A stretch of 64,000 bases of DNA, from NCBI GenBank assembly GCA_903909375.1, contig CAIVVM010000036.1:186001-250000 (forward strand), read 5' to 3'. Shown piece after piece: positions 49,895-58,359 of this stretch; within the stretch, counting starts at the first letter, position 1, and each line of letters opens with the position of its first letter. This DNA comes from an uncultured Alphaproteobacteria bacterium. Lineage in GTDB: Bacteria > Pseudomonadota > Alphaproteobacteria > Caulobacterales > Caulobacteraceae. The notes below the pieces were generated by a model. That model saw only the letters and a list, made by a program, of their open reading frames with translations, made no database searches and was not told the origin of the DNA. Position numbers and translations under genes: made by a program.

Positions 49895-51075
49895 GCCGCC
49901 AGCGCCAGCAGAGGCTTCTGTCGCGCCGCCCGCCAACCGGGGAAGATACCGCCCACCAACCCGATGAGCAGGGCCAGCGTCACCGCCTGACCGATGATCT
50001 CGGGCCCGATCTGCACCCGGAACGCCACCTGGGTGAAGCCGGCGCCCAGGGTCGAGGCTGACAGTCCATTGAAGCCCAGGGCGCAGATCGCCACGCCGAG
50101 AAGCGCACCGATCGCCGAGAGCACCATCGCCTCGACCATGGTGCCCATGAAGGCCGAGAAACCGGAAAACCCGATCACGCGCAGCGTTGCGATTTCGGCC
50201 GCGCGGCTGGAGACGGAGGCGTACATGGTGTTGAGTGCGCCCGCGAGCGCGCCGATGGCCATGATGATGCCCAGCGGCCAGCCGAAGTATCTGATCAAGA
50301 GGCCCGAGCGTTCGGCCTGGGCGGCGTAGTAGTCCAGTTCGCTCTGCGCCTTCAGTTGCAGCCGGGGTTCGGATTTGGCGTAGGCCTCGAAGGCCGGCAG
50401 CGCCCCCGGGCTGGTCAGAACAACGCGTGCTGTCTGGAAGGATGTGCCGCGCTTGAACAGACTCTGTACCACCGGCGCATCGGCCCAGAGTTCGGATTCG
50501 AACACCGTGCCCGGCGCCTCGAACACACCGACCACGCGCCAGGTCTGGGCGCCGAAACGGACCGACTTGCCCAGCTCGAATCCCTCGAACTCGCGCAGCA
50601 GGCCGGCGCCGACGACGATCTCGTTGGAGCCGGGGGCAAACATGCGGCCCTGGCTGATCTTGGCCTGCTTGCGCACCAGAAGGCCGTTGGCGCCGACACC
50701 TCGGAGCGGCATGTTGGCCTTGGTCCGCGACGACTTCTTGATGCCGTCCACCACCAGAAAAAGTTCACCAGAGACGATGGGACGCCCGTCCGCTCCGACC
50801 TTCACACCCGGCCCCCGGCCCAACAGATCCACCTGTTCGCGCGACAGGGTGCTGTTCAGCTCCGCCTCCGAGCCCTCACGCAGCACGATGGCCACGTCCG
50901 GCGCGCCGGAGCCTTTAAGCGTCTGGTTGAAGCCGTTGGCCAGGGACAGGAACCCCAGCAGCACCGCCACAACCAGGGCGATGGACACCACCGTGGCGAC
51001 CGACATCCACAGGCGTTGGGGGATGGATCGCACGTTCATGGCGATCACCGAGCGGGTCTGGCTCATCAGGCTCAT
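49891..51075 (-). CDS. MacB/DevC-like ABC permease, second subunit
   Basis: 394 residues. The FtsX/MacB layout: one N-terminal TM helix, a large periplasmic domain, then three TM helices (IIMAIGALAGALNTMYASV, MVEAMVLSAIGALLGVAI and LALLIGLVGGIFPGWRAAR). It follows the other permease by 11 bp. The two permeases probably pair with the ATPase upstream to make an asymmetric transporter. Confidence 0.9.
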   Translation of the reverse strand: MSLMSQTRSVIAMNVRSIPQRLWMSVATVVSIALVVAVLLGFLSLANGFNQTLKGSGAPDVAIVLREGSEAELNSTLSREQVDLLGRGPGVKVGADGRPIVSGELFLVVDGIKKSSRTKANMPLRGVGANGLLVRKQAKISQGRMFAPGSNEIVVGAGLLREFEGFELGKSVRFGAQTWRVVGVFEAPGTVFESELWADAPVVQSLFKRGTSFQTARVVLTSPGALPAFEAYAKSEPRLQLKAQSELDYYAAQAERSGLLIRYFGWPLGIIMAIGALAGALNTMYASVSSRAAEIATLRVIGFSGFSAFMGTMVEAMVLSAIGALLGVAICALGFNGLSASTLGAGFTQVAFRVQIGPEIIGQAVTLALLIGLVGGIFPGWRAARQKPLLALAA

Positions 51076-51086
51076 CTCGAGGCTCC

Positions 51087-52256
51087 CTAACGCCGGTTCA
51101 GCGCGTCGACGATGCTCATCCGCAACGCCGATGCGGCAGGGATGGCGCCGGTGACCAGGCCAAGCGTGATCGCCAGCAACAATCCGCTCAGGGCGACGAT
51201 GGGCGCCATCGACAGGTCACCGAAGGTCGACGCCGCCGGGGACTTTGACAGGCCCGCCAGGATGAACGCCGAGACCGCCAGACCCAGCACCGCACCCATG
51301 GTCGACAGCAACAGGGCCTCGCCCAGCACCATTCGCAGGACCCGCGGGCTCGAGAAGCCAAGGGTCTTCATGACCCCAATTTCCTTGGTCCGCTCGCGCA
51401 TGGCCGAAACCAGGGTGGTGCTTACGATCATCAGGATTGCGGCGAAGGCCGCGGCCACAACCATGGTGACAATGAAGTTCAGGTCGCCGGCCTGTTTCAG
51501 GAATGCCTGCGCGAAGGTCTTTTCGTCCACCGTCGAGGTCTCGTAGGGCGAGTTGGCGAACGCGGCATCAATGGCCTTGGCCACCTGGGTATTGAGGTCC
51601 GAAGAGGCGGTGCGCACCGCCACATTGCCGATCTGGTCGCGTCCGAAGGTGTTGGTCTCGTTCAGATAGTCGTAGTGGAAATAGAGCGCTGCCGTAGAGT
51701 CGGTCGGCTTGGCTCCGGTGAAGATACCGGTGATCTTCATGTCCCAGCTGCGGCGTCCGTCCGGCTTCACATAGATGTTGGAGCTGATCGGCACCGTCTG
51801 CCCGACCTTCCAGCCGTACTGATCGGCGATGGACTTGCCGACGATCACGCCGGTGCGCTCGGCGATGAAGGCCTTCCGTTCGGCGTCGGTCAGCCGGATG
51901 TCGTTGGCGTAAAGGGTCATGTAGGTGGCCGGATCCACGGCAAAGCCTACAAACCGGCTGTTGCGCTGGTCCTGATAGAAGGCGCCGAACCAGCTGGAGT
52001 GCGTCACGCCGGTGACCCCCGGGATCGCCGCGATCCGGTTCACATAGGCGATGGGCAACGGCTGGGTGAAATTGATCTTGTTGGAGACGACCAGTCTTTC
52101 AGCCGAAGACCCACTCTCGGAAGCCCGGTTCAGCGCCACGTTGAGGCTGGTAAGCATCCCGAAGATCAGGAACGCCATGAAGATCGATACGGTCAGCAGG
52201 ATGGTCCTGAGCGGTTTGCGGAACAGGTTCTTCCGGACCAGGTCAAAGTCGGTCAT
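51087..52256 (-). CDS. MacB/DevC-like ABC permease, first subunit
   Basis: 389 residues. The N-terminal helix FLIFGMLTSLNVALNRASESG precedes a periplasmic domain and three C-terminal TM helices with IMIVSTTLVSAMRERTKEIGVMKTLGFS, the mechanotransmission motif ERTKEIGVMKTLG. Its ATG overlaps the ATPase stop by 4 bp. Works with the ATPase and the adaptor encoded upstream. Confidence 0.92.
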   Translation of the reverse strand: MTDFDLVRKNLFRKPLRTILLTVSIFMAFLIFGMLTSLNVALNRASESGSSAERLVVSNKINFTQPLPIAYVNRIAAIPGVTGVTHSSWFGAFYQDQRNSRFVGFAVDPATYMTLYANDIRLTDAERKAFIAERTGVIVGKSIADQYGWKVGQTVPISSNIYVKPDGRRSWDMKITGIFTGAKPTDSTAALYFHYDYLNETNTFGRDQIGNVAVRTASSDLNTQVAKAIDAAFANSPYETSTVDEKTFAQAFLKQAGDLNFIVTMVVAAAFAAILMIVSTTLVSAMRERTKEIGVMKTLGFSSPRVLRMVLGEALLLSTMGAVLGLAVSAFILAGLSKSPAASTFGDLSMAPIVALSGLLLAITLGLVTGAIPAASALRMSIVDALNRR

Positions 52257-52936
52257 GCGGTGACCTCCGCGAAGGTTCCCTTGTCGAGATGCAGGGTGCG
52301 GTTGGCAAACCGGGCGGCTTCCGGATCGTGGGTGACCATGATGATGGTCTTGCCCAGTTCGCGGTTCAGCTGCTGCAGGGTGCGCAGGATATCGTTGGCG
52401 GTGTTGCGGTCGAGGTCCCCGGTGGGCTCGTCCGCCAACAGCAGCTTGGGGTCCGAGACGATGGCGCGCGCGATCGCCACCCGCTGTTGCTGACCGCCTG
52501 AGAGCTCCTTGGGCTTGTGCTTCGCGCGGTCGGACAGTTCCACGATCTTCAGCGCCGTCTCGACGTTGTCGCGCCGCTTCCTGGCCGGCAACTTGGTCAG
52601 CATCAGTGGCAGTTCCACGTTCTGGGCCGCCGTCAGCACGGGCATGAGATTGTAGAACTGGAAGATGAAGCCCACGCTGCGCGCGCGCCAGGCTGCGAGC
52701 TGGCCCTCCGAGTAGCCGTCGATCCGCTCACCGTCGAAAATGATCTGGCCGCCATCGCAGCGATCGGTACCGCCGAGCAGATTGAGAAGCGTGGTCTTGC
52801 CAGAACCCGAAGGACCCATAATGGCGACAAAGTCGCCCTTCTCGATCGTGAGATTCAGGCCGTCAAAGATGGCGATGCCTTCCTTGCCGCGCCGATAATT
52901 CTTGGTGACGTTGTTCAGCTGAATGAGGGCGCTCAT
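52253..52936 (-). CDS. ABC ATPase of the MacB/DevA-like transporter
   Basis: 227 residues. Walker A GPSGSGKTT near residue 41, signature LSGGQQQRVAIARA near residue 145 and Walker B LLLADEPTGDLD near residue 165. The FQFYNLMPVLTAAQNVELPL loop is the LolD/MacB type. ATG 52936 has AGGA upstream. It follows the adaptor by 22 bp. Confidence 0.95.
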   Translation of the reverse strand: MSALIQLNNVTKNYRRGKEGIAIFDGLNLTIEKGDFVAIMGPSGSGKTTLLNLLGGTDRCDGGQIIFDGERIDGYSEGQLAAWRARSVGFIFQFYNLMPVLTAAQNVELPLMLTKLPARKRRDNVETALKIVELSDRAKHKPKELSGGQQQRVAIARAIVSDPKLLLADEPTGDLDRNTANDILRTLQQLNRELGKTIIMVTHDPEAARFANRTLHLDKGTFAEVTA

Positions 52937-52958
52937 CGCGGGGTCCTGCAGGCCGGGG

Positions 52959-53966
52959 TCAAGTGCGGGGTTCGAGGAAGGTGACCTTGACGGCCATTTC
53001 AGGAAGGACCCTGACATCCTTGGAGTCAAAGCCGATCCGCACCCGGACCGTCGCCTTGTCGCGACTGGCGGTCGGGATCTTGGCGATCACCCGGGCCGGC
53101 AAGACCGTCTCGGGGAAGGCGTCCAGGATGGCCTCCACCTTCTGACCGGTGGAAACCCGGCCGATGTAGGCCTCGTTGACGTCCACCTCGATTTCAAGGC
53201 TGTCCATATCGACGATGGTACAGATGCCGGTGCGCGTGAAGCCGCCGCCGGCCGAAAGGGGCGATATGATCTCGCCCGGCTGGGCCGCCTTATCGATCAC
53301 GATGCCAGAGAAGGGTGCTCGGATCTCATACTTGCCGAGCTGGACCTGGGTGCGGTTGGACTCCGAGCGAGCCACGGTAAGCTGGGCGCGGGACAGGTCC
53401 TCCTGCGCCGCGGCCACCCGGGCCTTCAGCGCGCTGGCCTGTAGACTGGCCTCGCTGACATAGCCGCTCTTGGCCAGCGTCTCGACGCGCGCCAGATCGC
53501 GCTGCGCCTGTAGGTACTGCACCTGTGCCGAATTGAGTGCGGCCTGAGCCGTCAGGGCCCGTGCCCGGTTCGAGGCGGCGTCGACGGACGCCAGTGACCC
53601 GTCCAGAATGGCCAGAACCTGCCCGGCGCGAACCGCCTGGCCCTCTTCGACCCTGACTTCCACCACGCGACCGGTCACCTCGGCGGCGACAGTCGCGCGT
53701 GTGCGGGCGACAACATAGCCTGACGCGGTCAATCCGCCGGCAGGAGCCACGACCTTGGCCGGCCCAGCGGCCGCCTGGACCGCCTCGGCCGCTACCGGCT
53801 TGGCCTTGGGCGCCGGTTTCAGAAACCATCCCGCCCCGCCGCCCAGCAGCACGCTGCCGGCGATGATGGCCGTCAGGATCAGGGGCGACGGACCGCCAGC
53901 CGCCTCATCATCGCGGGAACGGTCGATGCTGAGCGACTTCAGAAGCTCCGACTTGTCCTCGTTCAA
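52959..53966 (-). CDS. HlyD/DevB-type periplasmic adaptor
   Basis: 335 residues. An N-terminal membrane anchor (LILTAIIAGSVLLGGGAGWFL) is followed by a lipoyl-like barrel (GRVVEVRVEEGQAVRAGQVL) and a coiled-coil hairpin (ALTAQAALNSAQVQYLQAQRDLARVETL, in parts). A GIVIDKAAQPGEI strand returns to the barrel. TTG start with GAGGGG before it. First gene of the adaptor-ATPase-permease-permease-argE operon, an export system whose cargo is unknown. Confidence 0.92.
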   Translation of the reverse strand: MNEDKSELLKSLSIDRSRDDEAAGGPSPLILTAIIAGSVLLGGGAGWFLKPAPKAKPVAAEAVQAAAGPAKVVAPAGGLTASGYVVARTRATVAAEVTGRVVEVRVEEGQAVRAGQVLAILDGSLASVDAASNRARALTAQAALNSAQVQYLQAQRDLARVETLAKSGYVSEASLQASALKARVAAAQEDLSRAQLTVARSESNRTQVQLGKYEIRAPFSGIVIDKAAQPGEIISPLSAGGGFTRTGICTIVDMDSLEIEVDVNEAYIGRVSTGQKVEAILDAFPETVLPARVIAKIPTASRDKATVRVRIGFDSKDVRVLPEMAVKVTFLEPRT

Positions 53967-54151
53967 GGTCTCTTGCCCCTCGCCTGCCGCCCACGCGCGT
54001 CATACGGTATCTAGTCCGAGAATTGGCGTTTGGGCAGTCCGAATACAATACCGCTGGTCTGCGCAAGCATGGCGCCCGATCTGAAACAGAACTTGCCTGT
54101 TGCGAGGCGAAGCCTGGTCCCAGAGTGGTTGGTCGCGGCTTTGAGAAGCCC

Positions 54152-54667
54152 CTACCCCTGCTGAATGCGCCCCGGTCCGGGCAGCACGTCGATCAGTTCG
54201 ATCCGGAAGATCAGTGGCGCGCCGGGCGGGATTTCGCCGCCGCCGGCGCCCTCTTCGCCGTAGCCGAGGTTCGAGGGCACATAGAGCACCCACTCGTCGC
54301 CCGGGCGCATCAGTTGCAGCGCTTCCTGCCAGCCGGACACCAGACCCCTGAGCGGCATGGCGGCAGGCTGGCCACGCTCATAGGAACTGTCGAAGACCTT
54401 ACCGTCCTCCAGCTTGCCCTCGTAGTGAACCTTGACCTCGTCGGTCAGCTGCGGCTTCAGGCCGGTGGCAGGTCCTGAGCGCACCACCTTGTAGGCGAGC
54501 CCGGACGGCAGCACGACAACGCCGGCCTCCTTGCCGACCTTGGCCATGTAGGCCTTAGAGGCTTCGCTCTGGGTCCCGGGAACGGATGGGCCGGAGGCCG
54601 TGTCCTTGTTTGGCGAGCAGGCGGCGAGCGCCACCAGCATGGACAGCAGAACCACGTTACGCATCAT
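54152..54667 (-). CDS. FKBP-type peptidyl-prolyl isomerase, lipoprotein
   Basis: 171 residues. A signal peptide with lipobox LAAC (C17) is followed by a helical linker and an FKBP domain (VKVHYEGKLEDGKVFDSSYERG, in parts VHYEGKLEDG and VFDSSYERG; GYGEEGAGGGEIPPGAPLIF). Likely helps folding of periplasmic or outer-membrane proteins. It lies 12 bp after the threonine dehydratase gene. Confidence 0.93.
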   Translation of the reverse strand: MMRNVVLLSMLVALAACSPNKDTASGPSVPGTQSEASKAYMAKVGKEAGVVVLPSGLAYKVVRSGPATGLKPQLTDEVKVHYEGKLEDGKVFDSSYERGQPAAMPLRGLVSGWQEALQLMRPGDEWVLYVPSNLGYGEEGAGGGEIPPGAPLIFRIELIDVLPGPGRIQQG

Positions 54668-54679
54668 CAGACTGATCCC

Positions 54680-55888
54680 TCAAACGACGCGTGGCGGATA
54701 GCCGCGATCTCGCAGGGCGTCCATCACCTCCTGCGTGTGCTGGCGGTCGCGGGTCTCGATCATCAGATCGAATTCGGCGCCCTTGGCCGGGACGTCGAGG
54801 GCCAGGCGGTTATGGGCCACCTCGATGATGTTGGCGCCCATCTGGCCGATAATCGCCGAGACGTTGGCCAGCAGCCCCGGGCGATCATCGCCGATCACCC
54901 GCAGCGAGACGATCCGGCTTTCCCGCACCAGTTCGCGTGTCAGCACAGAGGCCAGCAGGCGGGTGTCAATATTGCCGCCGGTGATCACCAGTCCGCACTT
55001 CTTGCCGCGAAACTTGTCCGGATAGGCCAGCAATGCCGCCAGGGAAGCCGCGCCGGCGCCCTCGACCACGGTCTTTTCGACATTGCAGTAAAGCGCAATC
55101 CCACGCTCGAAGTAGGGCTCCTCAATCAGCAACACCTCGTCGATCAGCGGACGGGCGACCGAATAGCTGATGTCGCCCACTTCCTTCACCGCGATTCCCT
55201 CGGCGATGGTCGAAGCGCTGCCGCTACGGGCCGTGTTGACGCCGCGCATCTTGGCGGTGAACGACGGGAAGATGGCGGGCTCCACGCCCACGATCTGGAT
55301 TTCCGGACGGATATGCTTGGCTGCTGTCGCCATGCCCGCGATCAGCCCGCCGCCGCCGATTGGTATGGGCATGACCTCCAGGTCGGGTACGTCCTCCAGC
55401 ATCTCGATGGCCACTGTGCCCTGACCCGCCATCACATCCAGATCGTTGAAGGGATGGACGTAGGTCAGCTCCCGCTCCGCGCAGAGCCGGTCGGCGGTGG
55501 CCGCTGCCTCATCGAACCCGTCGCCGTCAATCACCACCTCGGCCCCATGTGCTCGGGTCTGCTGCACCTTCATGAACGGCGTCGCCTTGGGCATGACGAT
55601 GGTCACGGGGATGCCCAGCCGGGCGGCGTGATAGGCCAGCCCCTGGCTGTGGTTGCCGGCCGATGCCGCGATCACGCCGCGCTTTCGGACATTCTCCCCA
55701 AGTTGCAGCAGCTTGTTGAGCGCGCCGCGCTCCTTGTAGGCCGCTGTGAACTGCAGGTTCTCGAACTTCACCCACACCTCAGCCCCGGTGATCTCCGAGA
55801 GGGTGCGCGAGCGGCGACAGGGCGTGCGCTCAATATGACCCTTCACCCGCGCATGGGCGGCGAGGATGTCGTCAAAGGCGAGGGTCAT
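54680..55888 (-). CDS. ilvA: Threonine ammonia-lyase (IlvA type) with C-terminal ACT domain
   Basis: 402 residues. A PLP enzyme that turns threonine into 2-oxobutyrate for isoleucine synthesis or threonine breakdown. The PLP lysine is in FTAAYKERGALNKL near residue 51, the glycine loop GGGGLIAGM near residue 177, and a serine/threonine-dehydratase-type ASAGNHSQG is near residue 78. The C-terminal ACT domain (residues about 325-402) resembles the short TdcB/IlvA2-type sensor more than the double ACT of E. coli IlvA. Co-directional with the FKBP gene. Confidence 0.93.
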   Translation of the reverse strand: MTLAFDDILAAHARVKGHIERTPCRRSRTLSEITGAEVWVKFENLQFTAAYKERGALNKLLQLGENVRKRGVIAASAGNHSQGLAYHAARLGIPVTIVMPKATPFMKVQQTRAHGAEVVIDGDGFDEAAATADRLCAERELTYVHPFNDLDVMAGQGTVAIEMLEDVPDLEVMPIPIGGGGLIAGMATAAKHIRPEIQIVGVEPAIFPSFTAKMRGVNTARSGSASTIAEGIAVKEVGDISYSVARPLIDEVLLIEEPYFERGIALYCNVEKTVVEGAGAASLAALLAYPDKFRGKKCGLVITGGNIDTRLLASVLTRELVRESRIVSLRVIGDDRPGLLANVSAIIGQMGANIIEVAHNRLALDVPAKGAEFDLMIETRDRQHTQEVMDALRDRGYPPRVV

Positions 55889-55958
55889 GATGGCGGCCGG
55901 GGTTTTGAGAAGGCGCGCAACCTAACGACGGCGAGGCTTCGGGGCAACGTCCCCCGGC

Positions 55959-57746
55959 CTAGACGGGATCGAACTCCGCAACCATATGCCCCGGCGCGAC
56001 CTCGAGAAGCTGCGGCGGCGGTCCGGACCCCAGCCGCGATGGCAGGAAGCGGTAGGCTGTCTTGGGATCCATGGGGCTGGGCGCCTCGCCGGTAAGCTTC
56101 AGCCGTTTGCGGGTGCGTTCGACTGCCGGGTCGGGGATCGGCGCCGCCGAGAGCAGGGCCTTGGTATAAGGGTGCTGCGGCGCCTGCCAGATGCTGTCGC
56201 GGTCGGCCAGCTCCATCACGCGGCCCATGTAGAGCACCAGCACCCGGTGGCTGATCTCACGCACCACCGCCAGATCGTGGCTGATGAAGATCATCGCGAG
56301 GCCCATTTCGGCCTGAAGCTGGATCAGCAGATCGATGATCTGGGCGCGGATCGAGACGTCCAGCGCCGATACCGCCTCATCGCAGATCACCAGCTTGGGT
56401 TTCAGGATCATCGCGCGGGCAATGCCGACCCGCTGATTCTGGCCGCCACTGAGTTCGTGAGGATAGCGGTTGATCAGGTCGGTATCCAGCTCGACCCGTT
56501 CCATCATGGCCCGGACCTCGATCTCGCGGGCCGCGCGGTTGAGATCAGGCCGGAACGCAGTCAGCGGCTCGGCGATGGACGAACCCACGGTCATCCGGGG
56601 ATCGAGACTGGCCAGGGGGTCCTGGAAGACGATCTGCAGGTCCTTGCGCGCCGCGCGCATCGACTCGCGGTCCGCGCCGGTGATATCGCGCCCCATGAGC
56701 GTGACCGCACCGCCGGTAGCCGGCAGCAGGTTGAGCACCGCGCGGGCCAGGGTGGATTTGCCCGACCCGCTCTCACCAACGATGCCCAGGGTCTCGCCCT
56801 GGCGCACCTCGAAGGAGACCCCGTCCACTGCGCGCAGCACCGCACTCTTGGCGAACAGCGCGCCTGGAATGGGGAAGTGCACCTTCACGTCGCGACCCTC
56901 GGCGACCGTCGGCGCGTCAGCAGCCAGCGCCGCGATCTCGGGCCGCCCGCCACGATCGGCCCGGTCCAGACGCGGGATCGCCGCCAGCAGGGCCCTGGTG
57001 TAGTCGCTCTTGGGGCGACGGAAGATGTCCTCAACCGAGCCAGCTTCGACGTAGGCGCCCGATTTCATCACACAGACCCGATCCGCGAGGCGGGCGATCA
57101 CACCCATGTCGTGAGTGATCAGGGCCATCGCCGTGCCGGTGGCGCGTTGCAGTTCCGCCATCAGATCCAGGATCTCGGCCTGCACCGTCACATCCAGCGC
57201 CGTCGTGGGCTCGTCGGCAATCAGCAGTTCCGGTCCGGGCGCCATGGCGGCGGCGATCATCACCCGCTGACGCATGCCGCCCGACAGTTCATGTGGATAC
57301 TGCCGCATCCGCTCGGCGGAATTCGGAATACGCACATTGTCCAGCCACTCCCGCGCCCGCTTGTCGGCGTCGGCGCCGCTCAGACCCAGGTGCAGGCGCA
57401 GCGGCTCGGCAATCTGCTCCCCGATCCGCACGTGCGGCGTCAGCGCCGTCAGCGGGTCCTGGAAGATCATGGTCATCTTCGAGCCGCGCACCTGATTGAG
57501 CTGGCGCGGCGACATGGTCAGCAGTTCCTGCCCGTGCAGGCTGGCCGACCCGGACGCCCGTCCGTTGCGCGCCAGCAGGCCCATGACTGCCATGAATGTC
57601 TGGCTCTTGCCGGAGCCGCTCTCGCCCACCACGCCCAGTGTCTCACCGCGGCCGATCTCCAGCGACACGCCCCGAACCGCGCTGATCTCGCCATCGTGGG
57701 TTTCGAAGTCGACCTTCAGGTCTTGGATGGACAGGACCGCCGCCAA
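55959..57746 (-). CDS. Double ABC ATPase, dipeptide/oligopeptide type (YejF/GsiA-like)
   Basis: 595 residues with two NBDs. First NBD: Walker A GESGSGKS near residue 42, [14 protein letters not shown] near residue 154 and ADEPTTALD. Second: GESGSGKS near residue 323, [14 protein letters not shown] near residue 432 and CDEAVSALD. Both end with the oligopeptide-type C-terminal region ([16 protein letters not shown] in part). No matching permease or binding protein is next to it, so it is an orphan that must pair with proteins from elsewhere. TTG start. Confidence 0.9.
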   Translation of the reverse strand: MAAVLSIQDLKVDFETHDGEISAVRGVSLEIGRGETLGVVGESGSGKSQTFMAVMGLLARNGRASGSASLHGQELLTMSPRQLNQVRGSKMTMIFQDPLTALTPHVRIGEQIAEPLRLHLGLSGADADKRAREWLDNVRIPNSAERMRQYPHELSGGMRQRVMIAAAMAPGPELLIADEPTTALDVTVQAEILDLMAELQRATGTAMALITHDMGVIARLADRVCVMKSGAYVEAGSVEDIFRRPKSDYTRALLAAIPRLDRADRGGRPEIAALAADAPTVAEGRDVKVHFPIPGALFAKSAVLRAVDGVSFEVRQGETLGIVGESGSGKSTLARAVLNLLPATGGAVTLMGRDITGADRESMRAARKDLQIVFQDPLASLDPRMTVGSSIAEPLTAFRPDLNRAAREIEVRAMMERVELDTDLINRYPHELSGGQNQRVGIARAMILKPKLVICDEAVSALDVSIRAQIIDLLIQLQAEMGLAMIFISHDLAVVREISHRVLVLYMGRVMELADRDSIWQAPQHPYTKALLSAAPIPDPAVERTRKRLKLTGEAPSPMDPKTAYRFLPSRLGSGPPPQLLEVAPGHMVAEFDPV

Positions 57747-57803
57747 TTTCGCCTCGCAAACAGAACCAGAGGCAACCTATGGCGGGAATGCAGAAATTTG
57801 GAA

Positions 57804-57820
57804 GCCCGCTGTGAGCGGGC
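57804..57820. repeat. Small perfect hairpin upstream of the GmhB-like gene
   Basis: GCCCGCT / AGCGGGC with a 3-base loop. It sits between the ABC ATPase start and a TATACT hexamer (57826-57831) just before the GTG start, so it may overlap the promoter. A regulatory role is only a suggestion. Confidence 0.4.
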
Positions 57821-57837
57821 GCGCCTATACTGGGCGG

Positions 57838-58359
57838 GTGATAGAAACCGCCGCCCGCAAACCCGCCCTCTTCCTTGACCGCGACGGCGTGCTCAACGAG
57901 GACCAGGGGTATGTCTGCCGCTGGGCGGATTTCCGCTGGATCGCGGGCGCGCGCGAGGCGGTGGCGGATTTCAATCGCGCCGGCTGGCTGGTGATCGTGG
58001 TGACCAATCAGTCGGGCGTCGGCCGAGGCTACTACACCGAGGCTGAAATGCACGAGCTCCACCGCCACATGCAGGCCGATCTCGCAACGCTCGGCGTACA
58101 AATCGACGCCTTCTATCACGCACCACAGCACCCCGACGCTGTGCTGGAGATCTACCGCCACCCCGACCCACCCCTGCGCAAACCCAACCCGGGCATGATC
58201 CTGCAGGCTCTGGCGGATTGGCCCATCGACCGGGAAGCCTCACTGCTGGTGGGCGACAAGGCCTCGGACCTTGAGGCGGCGGCGCGAGCAGGGATCAGAG
58301 CGGTACTGTTCGAAGGTGGTGATCTCCGGGCCTTTCTCGGCGCCCTTTCCCTGCCTTAG
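57838..58359 (+). CDS. HAD-IIIA phosphatase, GmhB/HisB-N-like, zinc site missing
   Basis: 173 residues. HAD motif I FLDRDGVLNED near residue 12, VTNQSGVGRGYYTE near residue 53, motif III KPNPGM near residue 117 and GDKASDLEAA. It resembles heptose bisphosphate phosphatase GmhB. E. coli GmhB binds zinc with CxH...CxC, but here the loop reads HAPQHP...RHPDPP with no cysteine. A TATACT box 6 bases before the GTG suggests a leaderless or nearly leaderless transcript. Substrate uncertain. Confidence 0.85.
   Translation: MIETAARKPALFLDRDGVLNEDQGYVCRWADFRWIAGAREAVADFNRAGWLVIVVTNQSGVGRGYYTEAEMHELHRHMQADLATLGVQIDAFYHAPQHPDAVLEIYRHPDPPLRKPNPGMILQALADWPIDREASLLVGDKASDLEAAARAGIRAVLFEGGDLRAFLGALSLP

Noticed and set aside
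54737..56095. 452-residue open frame on the plus strand
   Set aside because: Antisense to the threonine dehydratase gene.
55986..57878. 630-residue open frame on the plus strand
   Set aside because: Antisense to the double ABC ATPase, which has all motifs. The shadow protein is rich in Arg, His and Gly repeats.
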